Assembly (NCBI RefSeq): GCF_001426375.1
Contig: NZ_LMEO01000034.1
Coordinates: 80,139-144,138, forward strand
DNA length: 64,000 bases
Source: Paenibacillus sp. Root444D2
GTDB taxonomy: Bacteria; Bacillota; Bacilli; Paenibacillales; NBRC-103111
Reading direction: 5' to 3'
In this document: in pieces, positions 45,918 through 60,294 of the stretch
How the letters are laid out: each line of letters begins with the position of its first letter
How positions within the stretch are numbered: the first letter of the stretch is position 1
Program-made: the position numbers and the translations under genes
The notes under the pieces: generated by a model
Seen by the model: only the letters and a program-made list of their open reading frames with translations
Told to the model about the DNA's origin: nothing
The model's database searches: none

Positions 45918-47539
45918 TGGTGAGAGACTACACCTGCTTCATTGTTGACGATGAAGATCTAATCATTCAACGATTGGAATTATATTTTAGCGAGCTCTCC
46001 CACAAGGAAACGCGATTCCATTTAGTGGGCAAAGCGAATAATGGGCTTAAGGGGATAGAGGAGATCTTAAAGCTTAAACCAGATATCGTAATCTCCGATA
46101 TCGTCATGCCGCGAATGGATGGGATTTCCATGATTGAGCAGTTAAAGCCGGAGCTGCACCATACCCAATACATTCTTTTGACCGCCTATTCGTCTTTTGA
46201 ATACGCACAGCGAGCTATTCATGCCAACGTATTGGAGTATATTGTTAAGGTTCCGCTCAGGGAAGCAGATTTGGATCGAGCTTTGGATAAGGCAGCCGGA
46301 ATTCTGGATGAGGTTAAGAAAAAAGAAGAGGAATTGCAATCTTTAAACATATCCGTTCTTGAAAATAAATATAGAGTCCGCAAGCAATTTTTTAACGAGC
46401 TGATCAGAGGCGAAATACCAACTCATCGGGCATCGGATTTCGCTAATCGCATGCAGTTCCATTTCTTTCAAGCCAACTATTGCTGCTTTATTGTTGAAAT
46501 GAATCTGTATGAAAGTTTCCGAAATGAATATACAGCGGTTGACCAAAACATCTTGAAATATGCGATTACAAATGTAATCGAAGAAACGGTGATGAATTGT
46601 GGCAGGGGTGTAGCTACGGATCTCTCCGATAATCGTTTTATCGGCTTTCTTTCCTGGGAAAATAATCGCAGTGAGATGGATACGGAATATGCTTGCCAGA
46701 CATTGGGGAGTCAGATCGTCTCTCATTTGCATCAATATTTGAATCAAAGGGTATCCGTCGCTTTTGGCGGTCCGCACCGAGGCTGGGAATCCATCAAACA
46801 AGCTTACACGGAAGCTCAAAATGTGAGTGAGGATTTCTATTATCATACAGAGAAAGTAGTGAAAACACCCGCGCATCGGTTCCAATACCATAATGACAGA
46901 AAGGAGGAATTTCAGCAGAAACTGGCTGATTTTCTTGCATGGGTGCAGAGAAAGGTTTCCAAGGAAGAGCTGGAGAAAGAATTTGCTGATTTAAACCAAT
47001 TTGTTACGGATCATAAAATCCATAAGTCCATCATGGCACCTATGCTTCGAGACTTGTACAGAGACATTGCTGTGAAATTTAAATCGGGGAACACGATGAC
47101 CACAGATGTAGCTGAGTTTCCCCTAGAATTTATGGCATTTCGGGAGCAGCTTTCGTATATTGGCGACTTCACTTTCGAATATGTACACGCTGGCCAACTT
47201 TTACATCGTGCAGAAATCATGAGTGCCATGCGGTTTATAGAGAAAAATCTGAAACAGCGATTAACGTTGGAGGCTATTGCTGAGGAAGTGAATTTAGCCC
47301 CATCGTATTTTAGCAGTCTATTCAAAAAAACAATGAACGAAGGCGTTATCAGCTACATCAACCGTAAAAAAATTCAATTGGCTCTCGAGCTGTTAAATGT
47401 TCAGGATTACTCTTTATTGGAATTGTGCGAGGAAGTTGGCATTGTAAATGAAGGGTATTTTTGCAAATTATTCAAAGAATATACAGGTGATACACCTAAG
47501 CAATATCGGATAAAAATGACACGGTATGAATCCAAATAA
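45914..47539 (+). CDS. YesN-type response regulator with AraC DNA-binding domain
   Basis: 541 residues; the start is 45914 or the in-frame ATG at 45917, which sits better relative to AGGAG. The receiver domain has VDDED, phospho-acceptor D62 in ISDIVMPRMDG, and the helix motif TAYSSFEYAQRA. The usual lysine-proline pair is KVPL here, with lysine kept. The C-terminal AraC domain ends at TGDTPKQYRIKMT. It is the best candidate to bind the shared element at 40505-40547 and 51169-51211. Confidence 0.93.
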   Translation: MMVRDYTCFIVDDEDLIIQRLELYFSELSHKETRFHLVGKANNGLKGIEEILKLKPDIVISDIVMPRMDGISMIEQLKPELHHTQYILLTAYSSFEYAQRAIHANVLEYIVKVPLREADLDRALDKAAGILDEVKKKEEELQSLNISVLENKYRVRKQFFNELIRGEIPTHRASDFANRMQFHFFQANYCCFIVEMNLYESFRNEYTAVDQNILKYAITNVIEETVMNCGRGVATDLSDNRFIGFLSWENNRSEMDTEYACQTLGSQIVSHLHQYLNQRVSVAFGGPHRGWESIKQAYTEAQNVSEDFYYHTEKVVKTPAHRFQYHNDRKEEFQQKLADFLAWVQRKVSKEELEKEFADLNQFVTDHKIHKSIMAPMLRDLYRDIAVKFKSGNTMTTDVAEFPLEFMAFREQLSYIGDFTFEYVHAGQLLHRAEIMSAMRFIEKNLKQRLTLEAIAEEVNLAPSYFSSLFKKTMNEGVISYINRKKIQLALELLNVQDYSLLELCEEVGIVNEGYFCKLFKEYTGDTPKQYRIKMTRYESK

Positions 47540-47638
47540 GGTTGCAAAAAAATGTATGAATTTTTCGCGAAATCATGTAAAAAAACGGGGTTCAAAAGGA
47601 TTACCATGATAGATGTATCTAATCATGGAGGTTATCAA

Positions 47639-49855
47639 ATGGAGCTTATTAAAGCGGATGTAACTGTCGTAGGCGGAGGTATTGCTGGGCTATGCGCCGC
47701 CATTTCCGCCGCACGTCAAGGGTTGCAAGTTTCACTTATTAATGATCGACCGGTTCTTGGGGGGAATGCCAGCAGCGAGGTCAGGGTTCATATCAACGGG
47801 TCGGCCTATCTTGGAAACAGTCCATCCTATTATGCGCGGGAGGGCGGGTTGGTGGAAGAACTCAAGCTGAAGATTTTCCAATATAATCCGCTATATAACA
47901 AGAAGCTTATGCTCTCGCTTTCGGATACGGTCTTGTTTGATATGGTCTATGATGAGCCTAACATTTCTCTATTTCTGAATACATGCGTGCATGAAACGGG
48001 CATGGAGAACGGCAGAATCAAATGGGTGGAGGGCCTTCAATTGGCTTCCGAAAGAAAATTCCGTTTTGAAAGCCGAACCTACATCGATTGCTCCGGAGAC
48101 GGGGTTGTCGGATATCAGGCAGGTGCTCTCTTCCGATGGGGGCGAGAAGCGAAACATGAATACAAGGAAGATTTGGCTCCAGAAGTGGCTGACCATTACA
48201 CCATGGGAGACACAATCCTTTTCCAAGCACGCAACGTAGAATATTCGGTTCCTTACAGGAGGCCGGGCTTTGCGTATGATATTACGAAGTTGCCGTTTTT
48301 TGAAAGTATCAGAAAAGGTTTGAACCATCGGGCTTTTCCAAGAAAAATCAACGGGCTCGGCGGATTGTGGTGGCTGGAATACGGCGGACATATGGATGTT
48401 ATCGCAAACAATGAAGACATCGCTTTGGAGCTGCGGAAATTGGTTTACGGGATATGGGATTATATCAAAAATAGCGGCGAATTTGACGATGTGGACAATC
48501 TCATCTTGGATTATGTCTGCCCGGTTCCGGGAAAGCGGGAGTCGAGGCGGTTTATAGGGGATCACATGTTGTCTCAGAACGATCTTACAGCAAAGCCGCA
48601 TTTCGAAGATGCTGTATCCGTCGGGGGATGGTATATGGATTTACATGCTGCTAAGGGCATCTATGATGAGGGGCCGGCTACAGCCTGGAATTTCGTGCCT
48701 GGCTTGTACAATATTCCGTTCCGTAGTTTATTTTCCCGCAATATTCCTAATCTTATGTTCGCTGGTCGCAATATAAGTGCTACCCATGTTGCTTTCGGTT
48801 CTACAAGAGTAATGGCTACCTGCGGTTGTATGGGGCAGGCGGTTGGAACGGCAGCTTCGTTATGCTTGAAATATGAGGTAGACCCCGCAGCCATAGTCGA
48901 ATCTCATATGGGGGAGCTGCAGGCGCTGCTGCTTCGAGACGGGCAAACGATTGTAGGGCTTCAAGAGGAATTGGATCCTTACTTCGCTGACGGATTACAT
49001 ATTCGTGCCTCGTCTCAGCGCAGCTATGCCAATCCTCATCCAACCGAAGCGATTCCTTTGGAGAAAGGGTTATGTTTGGTCTTGCCGATTCAGACATCCG
49101 TGGCGGAGAGTGTACGGATCAAAATTAAAAATATTTCCGAGCATTCGGAAACACTGTATGTGAAGCTGTTTGGCGGAGATCGAAAGGAAAACTACATTCC
49201 CACCAGCCAGTTGAAAGACTACAGCTTAGCTATTACAGCTGGTCATGACGACTGGATTACGCTGGACTTAGGCTTAGAGAAGCCGGCAGACGATAAAATT
49301 TACATCGTACTGGAAGGTACGGAGAGACTTGCCGTATACGGCAATGAAGAGAAACTAACAGGAGCAGTCAGCTTCCATTATAGGCCGGAAGTGCCGTCCA
49401 GGCTGAAGAAATTCAATAAGAGCATCTGCTTTAAGGACCTCCTGCCATCGCAGAATATGTATAAACCCGAGAATGTCGTCAACGGCTACGCGAGACCTTA
49501 TGGTCTGCCGAACGGATGGATTTCCGAACGTACGGAAGGACAGGAGTGGTTGGAATTCTGTTGGGCAAGTCCTAAAAACCTGGATGAAATTCATCTCGTT
49601 TTCAATTCACAGCTGGATTTGGAGCATTTCGATGATCCGATAGAGCCTCTTATCCAAGATTATGATGTAACCTTGACCTTAGAAGATGGAACCGAGAAGG
49701 AAATCAATATCCGTGGCAATTATCTCACGTTGAATAAACATAAGGTGGATGCGAAATGTGTAACCCGAATCCGGATTAATTTCTGCGCAACTTACGGTTC
49801 GCCTTATCATGAAGTATTTGCTGTAAAATTGTTTGCTCCTAAAAACGATAAGTGA
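47639..49855 (+). CDS. FAD-dependent oxidoreductase (FAD_oxidored family)
   Basis: 738 residues from the ATG at 47639 after TGGAGGTT; the earlier open frame lacks a ribosome site. The FAD-binding motif is VVGGGIAGLCAAISAA (G12, G14, G17). LGGNASSEVRVHINGS and YIDCSGDGVVGYQAGA are typical of PF12831 proteins found in polysaccharide loci, whose reactions are mostly unproven. The final 230 residues look like a galactose-binding beta module (WLEFCWASPKNLDEIHLVF). No signal peptide, so it acts inside the cell. It lies between yesN and the SGNH gene, with which it overlaps by four bases. Confidence 0.85.
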   Translation: MELIKADVTVVGGGIAGLCAAISAARQGLQVSLINDRPVLGGNASSEVRVHINGSAYLGNSPSYYAREGGLVEELKLKIFQYNPLYNKKLMLSLSDTVLFDMVYDEPNISLFLNTCVHETGMENGRIKWVEGLQLASERKFRFESRTYIDCSGDGVVGYQAGALFRWGREAKHEYKEDLAPEVADHYTMGDTILFQARNVEYSVPYRRPGFAYDITKLPFFESIRKGLNHRAFPRKINGLGGLWWLEYGGHMDVIANNEDIALELRKLVYGIWDYIKNSGEFDDVDNLILDYVCPVPGKRESRRFIGDHMLSQNDLTAKPHFEDAVSVGGWYMDLHAAKGIYDEGPATAWNFVPGLYNIPFRSLFSRNIPNLMFAGRNISATHVAFGSTRVMATCGCMGQAVGTAASLCLKYEVDPAAIVESHMGELQALLLRDGQTIVGLQEELDPYFADGLHIRASSQRSYANPHPTEAIPLEKGLCLVLPIQTSVAESVRIKIKNISEHSETLYVKLFGGDRKENYIPTSQLKDYSLAITAGHDDWITLDLGLEKPADDKIYIVLEGTERLAVYGNEEKLTGAVSFHYRPEVPSRLKKFNKSICFKDLLPSQNMYKPENVVNGYARPYGLPNGWISERTEGQEWLEFCWASPKNLDEIHLVFNSQLDLEHFDDPIEPLIQDYDVTLTLEDGTEKEINIRGNYLTLNKHKVDAKCVTRIRINFCATYGSPYHEVFAVKLFAPKNDK

Positions 49856-49872
49856 GGTCAGGTGAAGTTGCG

Positions 49873-51084
49873 ATGAAGGAATTATTCCCTCGAAGAGGGC
49901 TCCCTAATGTCATTCAGAAGTTGGAAAATGGGGAAACAGTGACAATCGTCTATTTTGGCGGCAGTAATACCCGTTCTGAAGGATACAGGGTCATGACGGC
50001 GGAATGGCTTCGTGAGCAATATCCCAAGGCGGATATCCGCTGTGTGAATGCAGGCATTGACGGAACTGGATCGGATTTGGGCTGTGCCCGTTTGGAGACG
50101 GATGTGCTTCGTCATCAGCCTGATCTCGTGTTTGTTGAATTTGTCGGTAACGATGGCGGAGTCCCCGAGTCCAAGGCACGGATCGAAGGGATCGTCCGTC
50201 AAATACGCAGGCGAAGCCGGTTTACCGATATCCTGTTCGTTTATACGCTGAAAGAACGAGATGTGGTAGGATTTCAGTCCGGGGAATACCAGAAGGGAGC
50301 TCTTATGCAAGAGGATGTAGCTGACTATTATGGTATTCCTTCGATTCATCTGGGCGTAGCGGTCAGTCATTTGGTGTCGGAGGGCAAACTGGTTTTCACT
50401 TCAAAGGCAGGAGAGTCCATTCCCGGGGCTATTGTTTTTACACATGATTCAATCCATCCGATCATTCCCGAAGGACACCAGATTTACACGGATACGATCA
50501 CTCGGTCATTTGAGCGGATTCGTGAACTTGGGGTTAGTTCGGGAAGTGTTGAACATAACTTGCCTCATGACCCTCTTGTCCTGTCCAATCCTTGGGAGTA
50601 CGCTGCTATGCTGCCGCTAGAGGGCCATGCCCATTTATCGGCAGGATGGTCTTACGTGACTCCCGATGATTTTGAGCTGGCCCGCAAGTATGATTGGTTG
50701 TTCCCCGGCCTATGGCGAGCGGTCGATCCAGGGGAGGCTATCACGGTGCAGTTCGAAGGCACTCACATCGGGCTGTTCGATATCGGGGGGCCTGATTCCG
50801 GCAGATTGAAGGTGACGGTGGATGGCGGGGCCCCTTTCCCTGTGGATCGATTCACACCCTACAACGATCATAATCGGAATCAGTATATTTTCTTGCCGGA
50901 GCTCCCGAATGGGAAACATACGGTTCGCTTCGAAATCGATACCGAGAAGACAGATAAAGCGGCCGTGTTTGAGGCATGCGGCAATGAACGAAGTAGGGAG
51001 CATGTTCGGCAGCATCCGTATTGGTACGATCAAACGGTGATCCAGCTTGGGAAGTTGTTGTTGGTGCAGCCGCCATTATCATAG
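49873..51084 (+). CDS. SGNH/GDSL-family hydrolase with C-terminal beta domain
   Basis: 403 residues from the ATG at 49873 after GAGGTCAGGTGAAG. The catalytic blocks are visible: S31 in YFGGSNTRSEG, the glycine of GIDGTGSD, N in FVEFVGNDGG, and D192-x-x-H195 in DSIHP. This points to an esterase-like activity, such as sugar O-acetyl removal (inference). The last 140 residues form a jelly-roll-like part (IGLFDIGGPDSGRLKVTVDG). No signal peptide. It is the last gene of the operon. Confidence 0.85.
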   Translation: MKELFPRRGLPNVIQKLENGETVTIVYFGGSNTRSEGYRVMTAEWLREQYPKADIRCVNAGIDGTGSDLGCARLETDVLRHQPDLVFVEFVGNDGGVPESKARIEGIVRQIRRRSRFTDILFVYTLKERDVVGFQSGEYQKGALMQEDVADYYGIPSIHLGVAVSHLVSEGKLVFTSKAGESIPGAIVFTHDSIHPIIPEGHQIYTDTITRSFERIRELGVSSGSVEHNLPHDPLVLSNPWEYAAMLPLEGHAHLSAGWSYVTPDDFELARKYDWLFPGLWRAVDPGEAITVQFEGTHIGLFDIGGPDSGRLKVTVDGGAPFPVDRFTPYNDHNRNQYIFLPELPNGKHTVRFEIDTEKTDKAAVFEACGNERSREHVRQHPYWYDQTVIQLGKLLLVQPPLS

Positions 51085-51108
51085 TTAAAACCGTCTTTGT
51101 TCCCAGTG

Positions 51109-51172
51109 TAAGACCTACAACGTATCTGATTGCAGTTGAGCAGTCTAATACCGTGTAGGTTTCTTTTTTTAC
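51109..51172 (+). terminator. Terminator of the second carbohydrate operon
   Basis: ACCTACA-arm (51113 on) pairs with TGTAGGT, with a long loop, followed by TTCTTTTTTT. It separates the operon from the next promoter. Confidence 0.6.
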
Positions 51173-51235
51173 TTAAAATCTTATAAGAAATTCTTGAAAT
51201 TAAAGAAATTTCATGGTTATGTGAGATGCTATGAT
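51169..51235 (+). promoter_or_regulatory. Activator-type promoter, twin of the one at 40505
   Basis: TTACTTAAAATCTTATAAG then AGAAATTC, TGAAATT, AGAAATTT, and the extended -10 TGCTATGAT at 51227-51235. The distance from first base to TGCTAT is 58 bp here and 57 bp at 40505. Confidence 0.65.
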
Positions 51236-51276
51236 AACAAAGACGGAGGGGGGATTAGCCAGTAGGATACGGATAA

Positions 51277-56964
<5,688 letters not shown>

Positions 56965-56968
56965 CCCT

Positions 56969-57005
56969 AAGAGCTGAGTGGATGAGAACGATCCATTCGG
57001 CTCTT
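56969..57005 (+). terminator. Terminator after the large secreted protein gene
   Basis: AAGAGCTGAGTGGAT / ATCCATTCGGCTCTT, a 15-bp stem with one G-U pair, then ATATTTCTT. Confidence 0.8.
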
Positions 57006-57128
57006 ATATTTCTTGGGAATTTAGTATTGAACTATGCTGTACCGAGGACTCCTTGAGCATCGACGTTCCCATTCGAGTGGCGAAGAAGCTTTTCTCTCGC
57101 TTGTTTCCATGCCTGTACGGAAGTAACC

Positions 57129-58115
57129 TTATAACAAAACGGGCTGCCCCAGTTCTACGGATTTGTAACCCGCTAAGGCGACAACGGTTGAACGTAATCC
57201 ATCTTCCCCGGTGATCGGTACCTGTTCGCCATTCAGCAGCGCATAAACGAATGACCTCACCAAGTAATCATCCATGGAGTCACCCCAGAAATTCCATACG
57301 CCTTTTCCATTATCCATACTATATAGCTCGTTTTTCTGAGCAAAACCATCGATCGCAATGGTTCCTTTCGTACCGATGATCGTCATTGTCACGTCTCCCC
57401 AAGTAGGGAATGACGCGTTCCGCGACCAGCTTGTGTCCAAGACGCCAAACACGCCATTGGCGAACTTAACATGTATCATACCAGCATCATCGATATCCAG
57501 ATGATCATTAAATAAAGTGGCTGAATAGGCGTAGACTTCTTTCACTTCGGATTTGGTAATCCAATTCATCAAGTCCATGACGTGAACGGTATGATCCAAC
57601 AAAGCTCCGCCACCGGATAACTCTGATTGGAGGAACCAACCGGAGGGAAGCGATCCGCGATTTGTGCCCTTAATGGCTATGATATCGCCAATTTCTCCCT
57701 GTTCGACCGCTTCCTTCGCTTTAATAACCGAAGCCAAATACCGGCATGGAAACGCAGTCATAAGCTGAACGCCGTTTTCCTTACAAGCGGTAATCATGGC
57801 TTCCATTTCGGAGACGGAAATGCCAAGCGGTTTTTCACAAAGCACATGCTTGCCGGATCTCGCAGCCGCTATTGTTAACTCTGCGTGATGGGCATTTTCC
57901 GAGCAAATGACGACTGCGTCAAAATCTGTAGCGAGCAAATCCTCATAATTTTCATAATAGGGCAGTCCATAATTGGTCGTTACTTCTGCTACGCGGCTTT
58001 TGATCTCGTCCGCGATACCGATGATTTCGACATTTGGCATGGCCCTGAACGAATTCAAATATGAGTATGCATGGCCGTGCGCAAAACTGATCATACCTAC
58101 TTTTAATTTCTTCAT
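57129..58115 (-). CDS. Gfo/Idh/MocA family oxidoreductase
   Basis: 328 residues, NAD(P)-dependent sugar or cyclitol dehydrogenase fold. The start at 58115 follows GGGGAGGAAACAGC and overlaps the preceding gene's stop by four bases. The conserved CEKPLG with its catalytic lysine, and LLDHTVHVMDLM with a catalytic-type histidine, are present. The nucleotide loop is odd: SFAHGHAYSY stands where most have GxGxxG, which this subfamily tolerates. It ends close to the convergent secreted-protein gene. Probably acts on a sugar from the neighbouring locus. Confidence 0.9.
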   Translation of the reverse strand: MKKLKVGMISFAHGHAYSYLNSFRAMPNVEIIGIADEIKSRVAEVTTNYGLPYYENYEDLLATDFDAVVICSENAHHAELTIAAARSGKHVLCEKPLGISVSEMEAMITACKENGVQLMTAFPCRYLASVIKAKEAVEQGEIGDIIAIKGTNRGSLPSGWFLQSELSGGGALLDHTVHVMDLMNWITKSEVKEVYAYSATLFNDHLDIDDAGMIHVKFANGVFGVLDTSWSRNASFPTWGDVTMTIIGTKGTIAIDGFAQKNELYSMDNGKGVWNFWGDSMDDYLVRSFVYALLNGEQVPITGEDGLRSTVVALAGYKSVELGQPVLL

Positions 58116-59122
58116 GCTGTTTCCTCCCCGAGCTTTGAGCTAAGCTGCAGCCCCACAGACTTCCCTGTCCGTACCGATTCCAGCGCAGCCATGGTAATTT
58201 CTAGCGCCTTATAAGCATCGTTAGCCGTTACGATGGATTCGCTCCCATCTCGAATGCATTGAATGAAATGAGATAACTCCAAGTCATAGGGGCTAGAGAA
58301 GCCTGGACTTTGCGGAACTTCTGCGAAACGTCTGTCTTCTGAATCGGAAGGGGCCTTGCAGATTTGCAGAGAACTGCTTTTTTGACTGTCGCTTCGTATG
58401 ATGCCTTTGCTGCCCGCAATTTCCACGGCGGTTTGGAAAGGTCCGTGATATCCCCAGAATGCTTCGAGATTGGCAACTGCCCCGTTTTCAAAAAGAAGAG
58501 TGACCAGAGCGTAGTCGATGTCATTAACACGTTGATTCAAGCCATATACCGACTTAACTTCTCCGATCGCCCAACGTAAAAAGTCAATATCATGTATCAT
58601 GAGATCGGCAATAACGCCGCCGCTTTTATCCGCTTCGTAGAACCAAGGTCTGAGATTCCCGGGATGTGAGCCTATCCGTTTGGCATGAACTACGCCGACT
58701 CTGCCTAATTTCCCCTCATCGATGGCTTGTTTCATTTGTACATATTCGGGGAAAAAACGAACAACGTGTCCGACAAAAAGGCGAACGCCATTGTGTTCGC
58801 AGCATTGGATCATAGCTTCTGCATCTTCTAATTGAAGCGCAAGCGGTTTTTCACAAATCACATGTTTACCGGCTTCTGCCGCTTTCAACGTATATTCTTT
58901 ATGTAAGAAGCTTGGTAATGTCACACTGATGACTTCGAAATCAATCTCTTCCAACATGGTTTCAAAGGAATTAAATGCACGTGCCCCTGTTTTCGTGGAA
59001 AGTTCTTGCGCTAGCTTGAAATCCGTATCGCAGACGCCAACAAGCTGCACATCGGGCATGTTAACGTAACTAAGGGCGTGTACATTTCCCATCCCCCCGC
59101 AACCGATAATGGCTACTTTCAT
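58112..59122 (-). CDS. Gfo/Idh/MocA family oxidoreductase
   Basis: 336 residues. Classical nucleotide motif IIGCGGMGNVHA, CEKPLA with the catalytic lysine, and ADLMIHDIDFLRWA with the histidine. GTGAGGAGTGAG precedes the start at 59122. It is translationally coupled to the second dehydrogenase, so the two probably act in sequence or as a pair on one sugar. Divergent from an AraC regulator, which likely controls both. Confidence 0.92.
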   Translation of the reverse strand: MKVAIIGCGGMGNVHALSYVNMPDVQLVGVCDTDFKLAQELSTKTGARAFNSFETMLEEIDFEVISVTLPSFLHKEYTLKAAEAGKHVICEKPLALQLEDAEAMIQCCEHNGVRLFVGHVVRFFPEYVQMKQAIDEGKLGRVGVVHAKRIGSHPGNLRPWFYEADKSGGVIADLMIHDIDFLRWAIGEVKSVYGLNQRVNDIDYALVTLLFENGAVANLEAFWGYHGPFQTAVEIAGSKGIIRSDSQKSSSLQICKAPSDSEDRRFAEVPQSPGFSSPYDLELSHFIQCIRDGSESIVTANDAYKALEITMAALESVRTGKSVGLQLSSKLGEETA

Positions 59123-59262
59123 GCAAACTCACTCCTCACTTTGATGTATAATTATTTCTAACTAATCTTTATCATATGCGTATTACAGGTTACCGTATAT
59201 GCGGACATTTATTCTTTTTGTATCCATATTAGTGCTGATTGAAAGTGCGGTGATTGAAATCT

Positions 59263-60153
59263 ATGGAAATTTTTAAAGAGCCGATCCCCTATCAAAACGC
59301 GTCGTTATGTATGAAGGTGTGGAGATTTACCCAGTCGGGAAAAGAACAGAAAGAATTGAATCCCTGGCACTACCATAAAGAGGTTGAGTTGATACTGGTT
59401 GAAGAAGGGACTCACGAAATTCAGACACCTAATCATGTCTACTCGCTTAATGCCGGGGATGTGGTGGTTATCGGTTCTTCCCAATTGCACAGAGGACGAA
59501 AGATCGGCGATAAGGATCTCGTCTACATCGTGCTGCACATTGACCTTCAACCTTATTTCGATCCAGCTATGATGATGTATTACCGGCATTTTTTAGAAAT
59601 ATTTCATCCATTAGAAGAGCTGAATTACATTTTTCAGGAAAACGAAAAGGTGAAGAAGGAAATTGGCATGATTATCACAGATACACATAATGAGGTTATG
59701 GGCAAAAATAAAGGCTATGAAATCGCAGTCAGCATGCATATCAAGCATCTACTCTTGATGCTGTTTCGCAATGACAACCGGGAGTTGTTAACGACGCATG
59801 TCAATGTGGATGCCGATGTTGATATCATTCGGTCGCTTGTTGCTTATGTGGATGACCATTTGACAGAGAAAATAGACATGGGAGCAGTGAGCCAAATCGC
59901 TGGTATGAGTTACACTTACTTCTCCAAATATTTCAAAAAAAAGATGGGATCCTCGTTTACCGATTACGTCAATCAAAAGCGTATTTCCAAAGCGGAGCGG
60001 CGGCTTGTTACCGAAAACCGTAGTGTGAACGAAATTGCCGAGTCTGTTGGGATAGAGAATATGGCTCATTTCTACGAGTTGTTTAAACGATTCAACGGAT
60101 GTACCCCTAAACAATATCTTCGCAAAATGAGTGTGGACAGCCAAATTAAATAA
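59263..60153 (+). CDS. AraC-family transcriptional regulator with cupin sensor domain
   Basis: 296 residues from the ATG at 59263; a TTG at 59254 is also in frame. The N-terminal cupin has NPWHYHKEVELILVEEGTH in two strands (PWHYHKEVEL, ILVEEGTHEI) and LNAGDVVVIGSSQLH. The C-terminal AraC double helix-turn-helix ends at NGCTPKQYLRKM. It probably binds a sugar in the cupin and regulates the divergent dehydrogenase pair. ATATGCG occurs twice (59174 and 59197, 23 bp apart) in the intergenic region, a possible direct-repeat site. A terminator stem at 60171-60215 follows. Confidence 0.92.
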   Translation: MEIFKEPIPYQNASLCMKVWRFTQSGKEQKELNPWHYHKEVELILVEEGTHEIQTPNHVYSLNAGDVVVIGSSQLHRGRKIGDKDLVYIVLHIDLQPYFDPAMMMYYRHFLEIFHPLEELNYIFQENEKVKKEIGMIITDTHNEVMGKNKGYEIAVSMHIKHLLLMLFRNDNRELLTTHVNVDADVDIIRSLVAYVDDHLTEKIDMGAVSQIAGMSYTYFSKYFKKKMGSSFTDYVNQKRISKAERRLVTENRSVNEIAESVGIENMAHFYELFKRFNGCTPKQYLRKMSVDSQIK

Positions 60154-60170
60154 ATGTTCATATATTTTCG

Positions 60171-60215
60171 AAAAGTGATCATTTCCCTAGTTCCACAAGG
60201 GAGGGATCGCTTTTT
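60171..60215 (+). terminator. Terminator after the AraC gene
   Basis: AAAAGTGATC...CCCT pairs with AGGG...GGATCGCTTTT, followed by TTTTT. Confidence 0.7.
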
Positions 60216-60294
60216 CACATGTAAGGGCGAATTGTCGTCGAATATGTTACTATGATGAAAGACTCTACCTTTTTTGATTAAAGGAGCCGACATC

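Noticed and set aside
47969..48601. 210-codon minus-strand frame inside the FAD oxidoreductase gene
   Set aside because: Antisense shadow of a conserved coding region.
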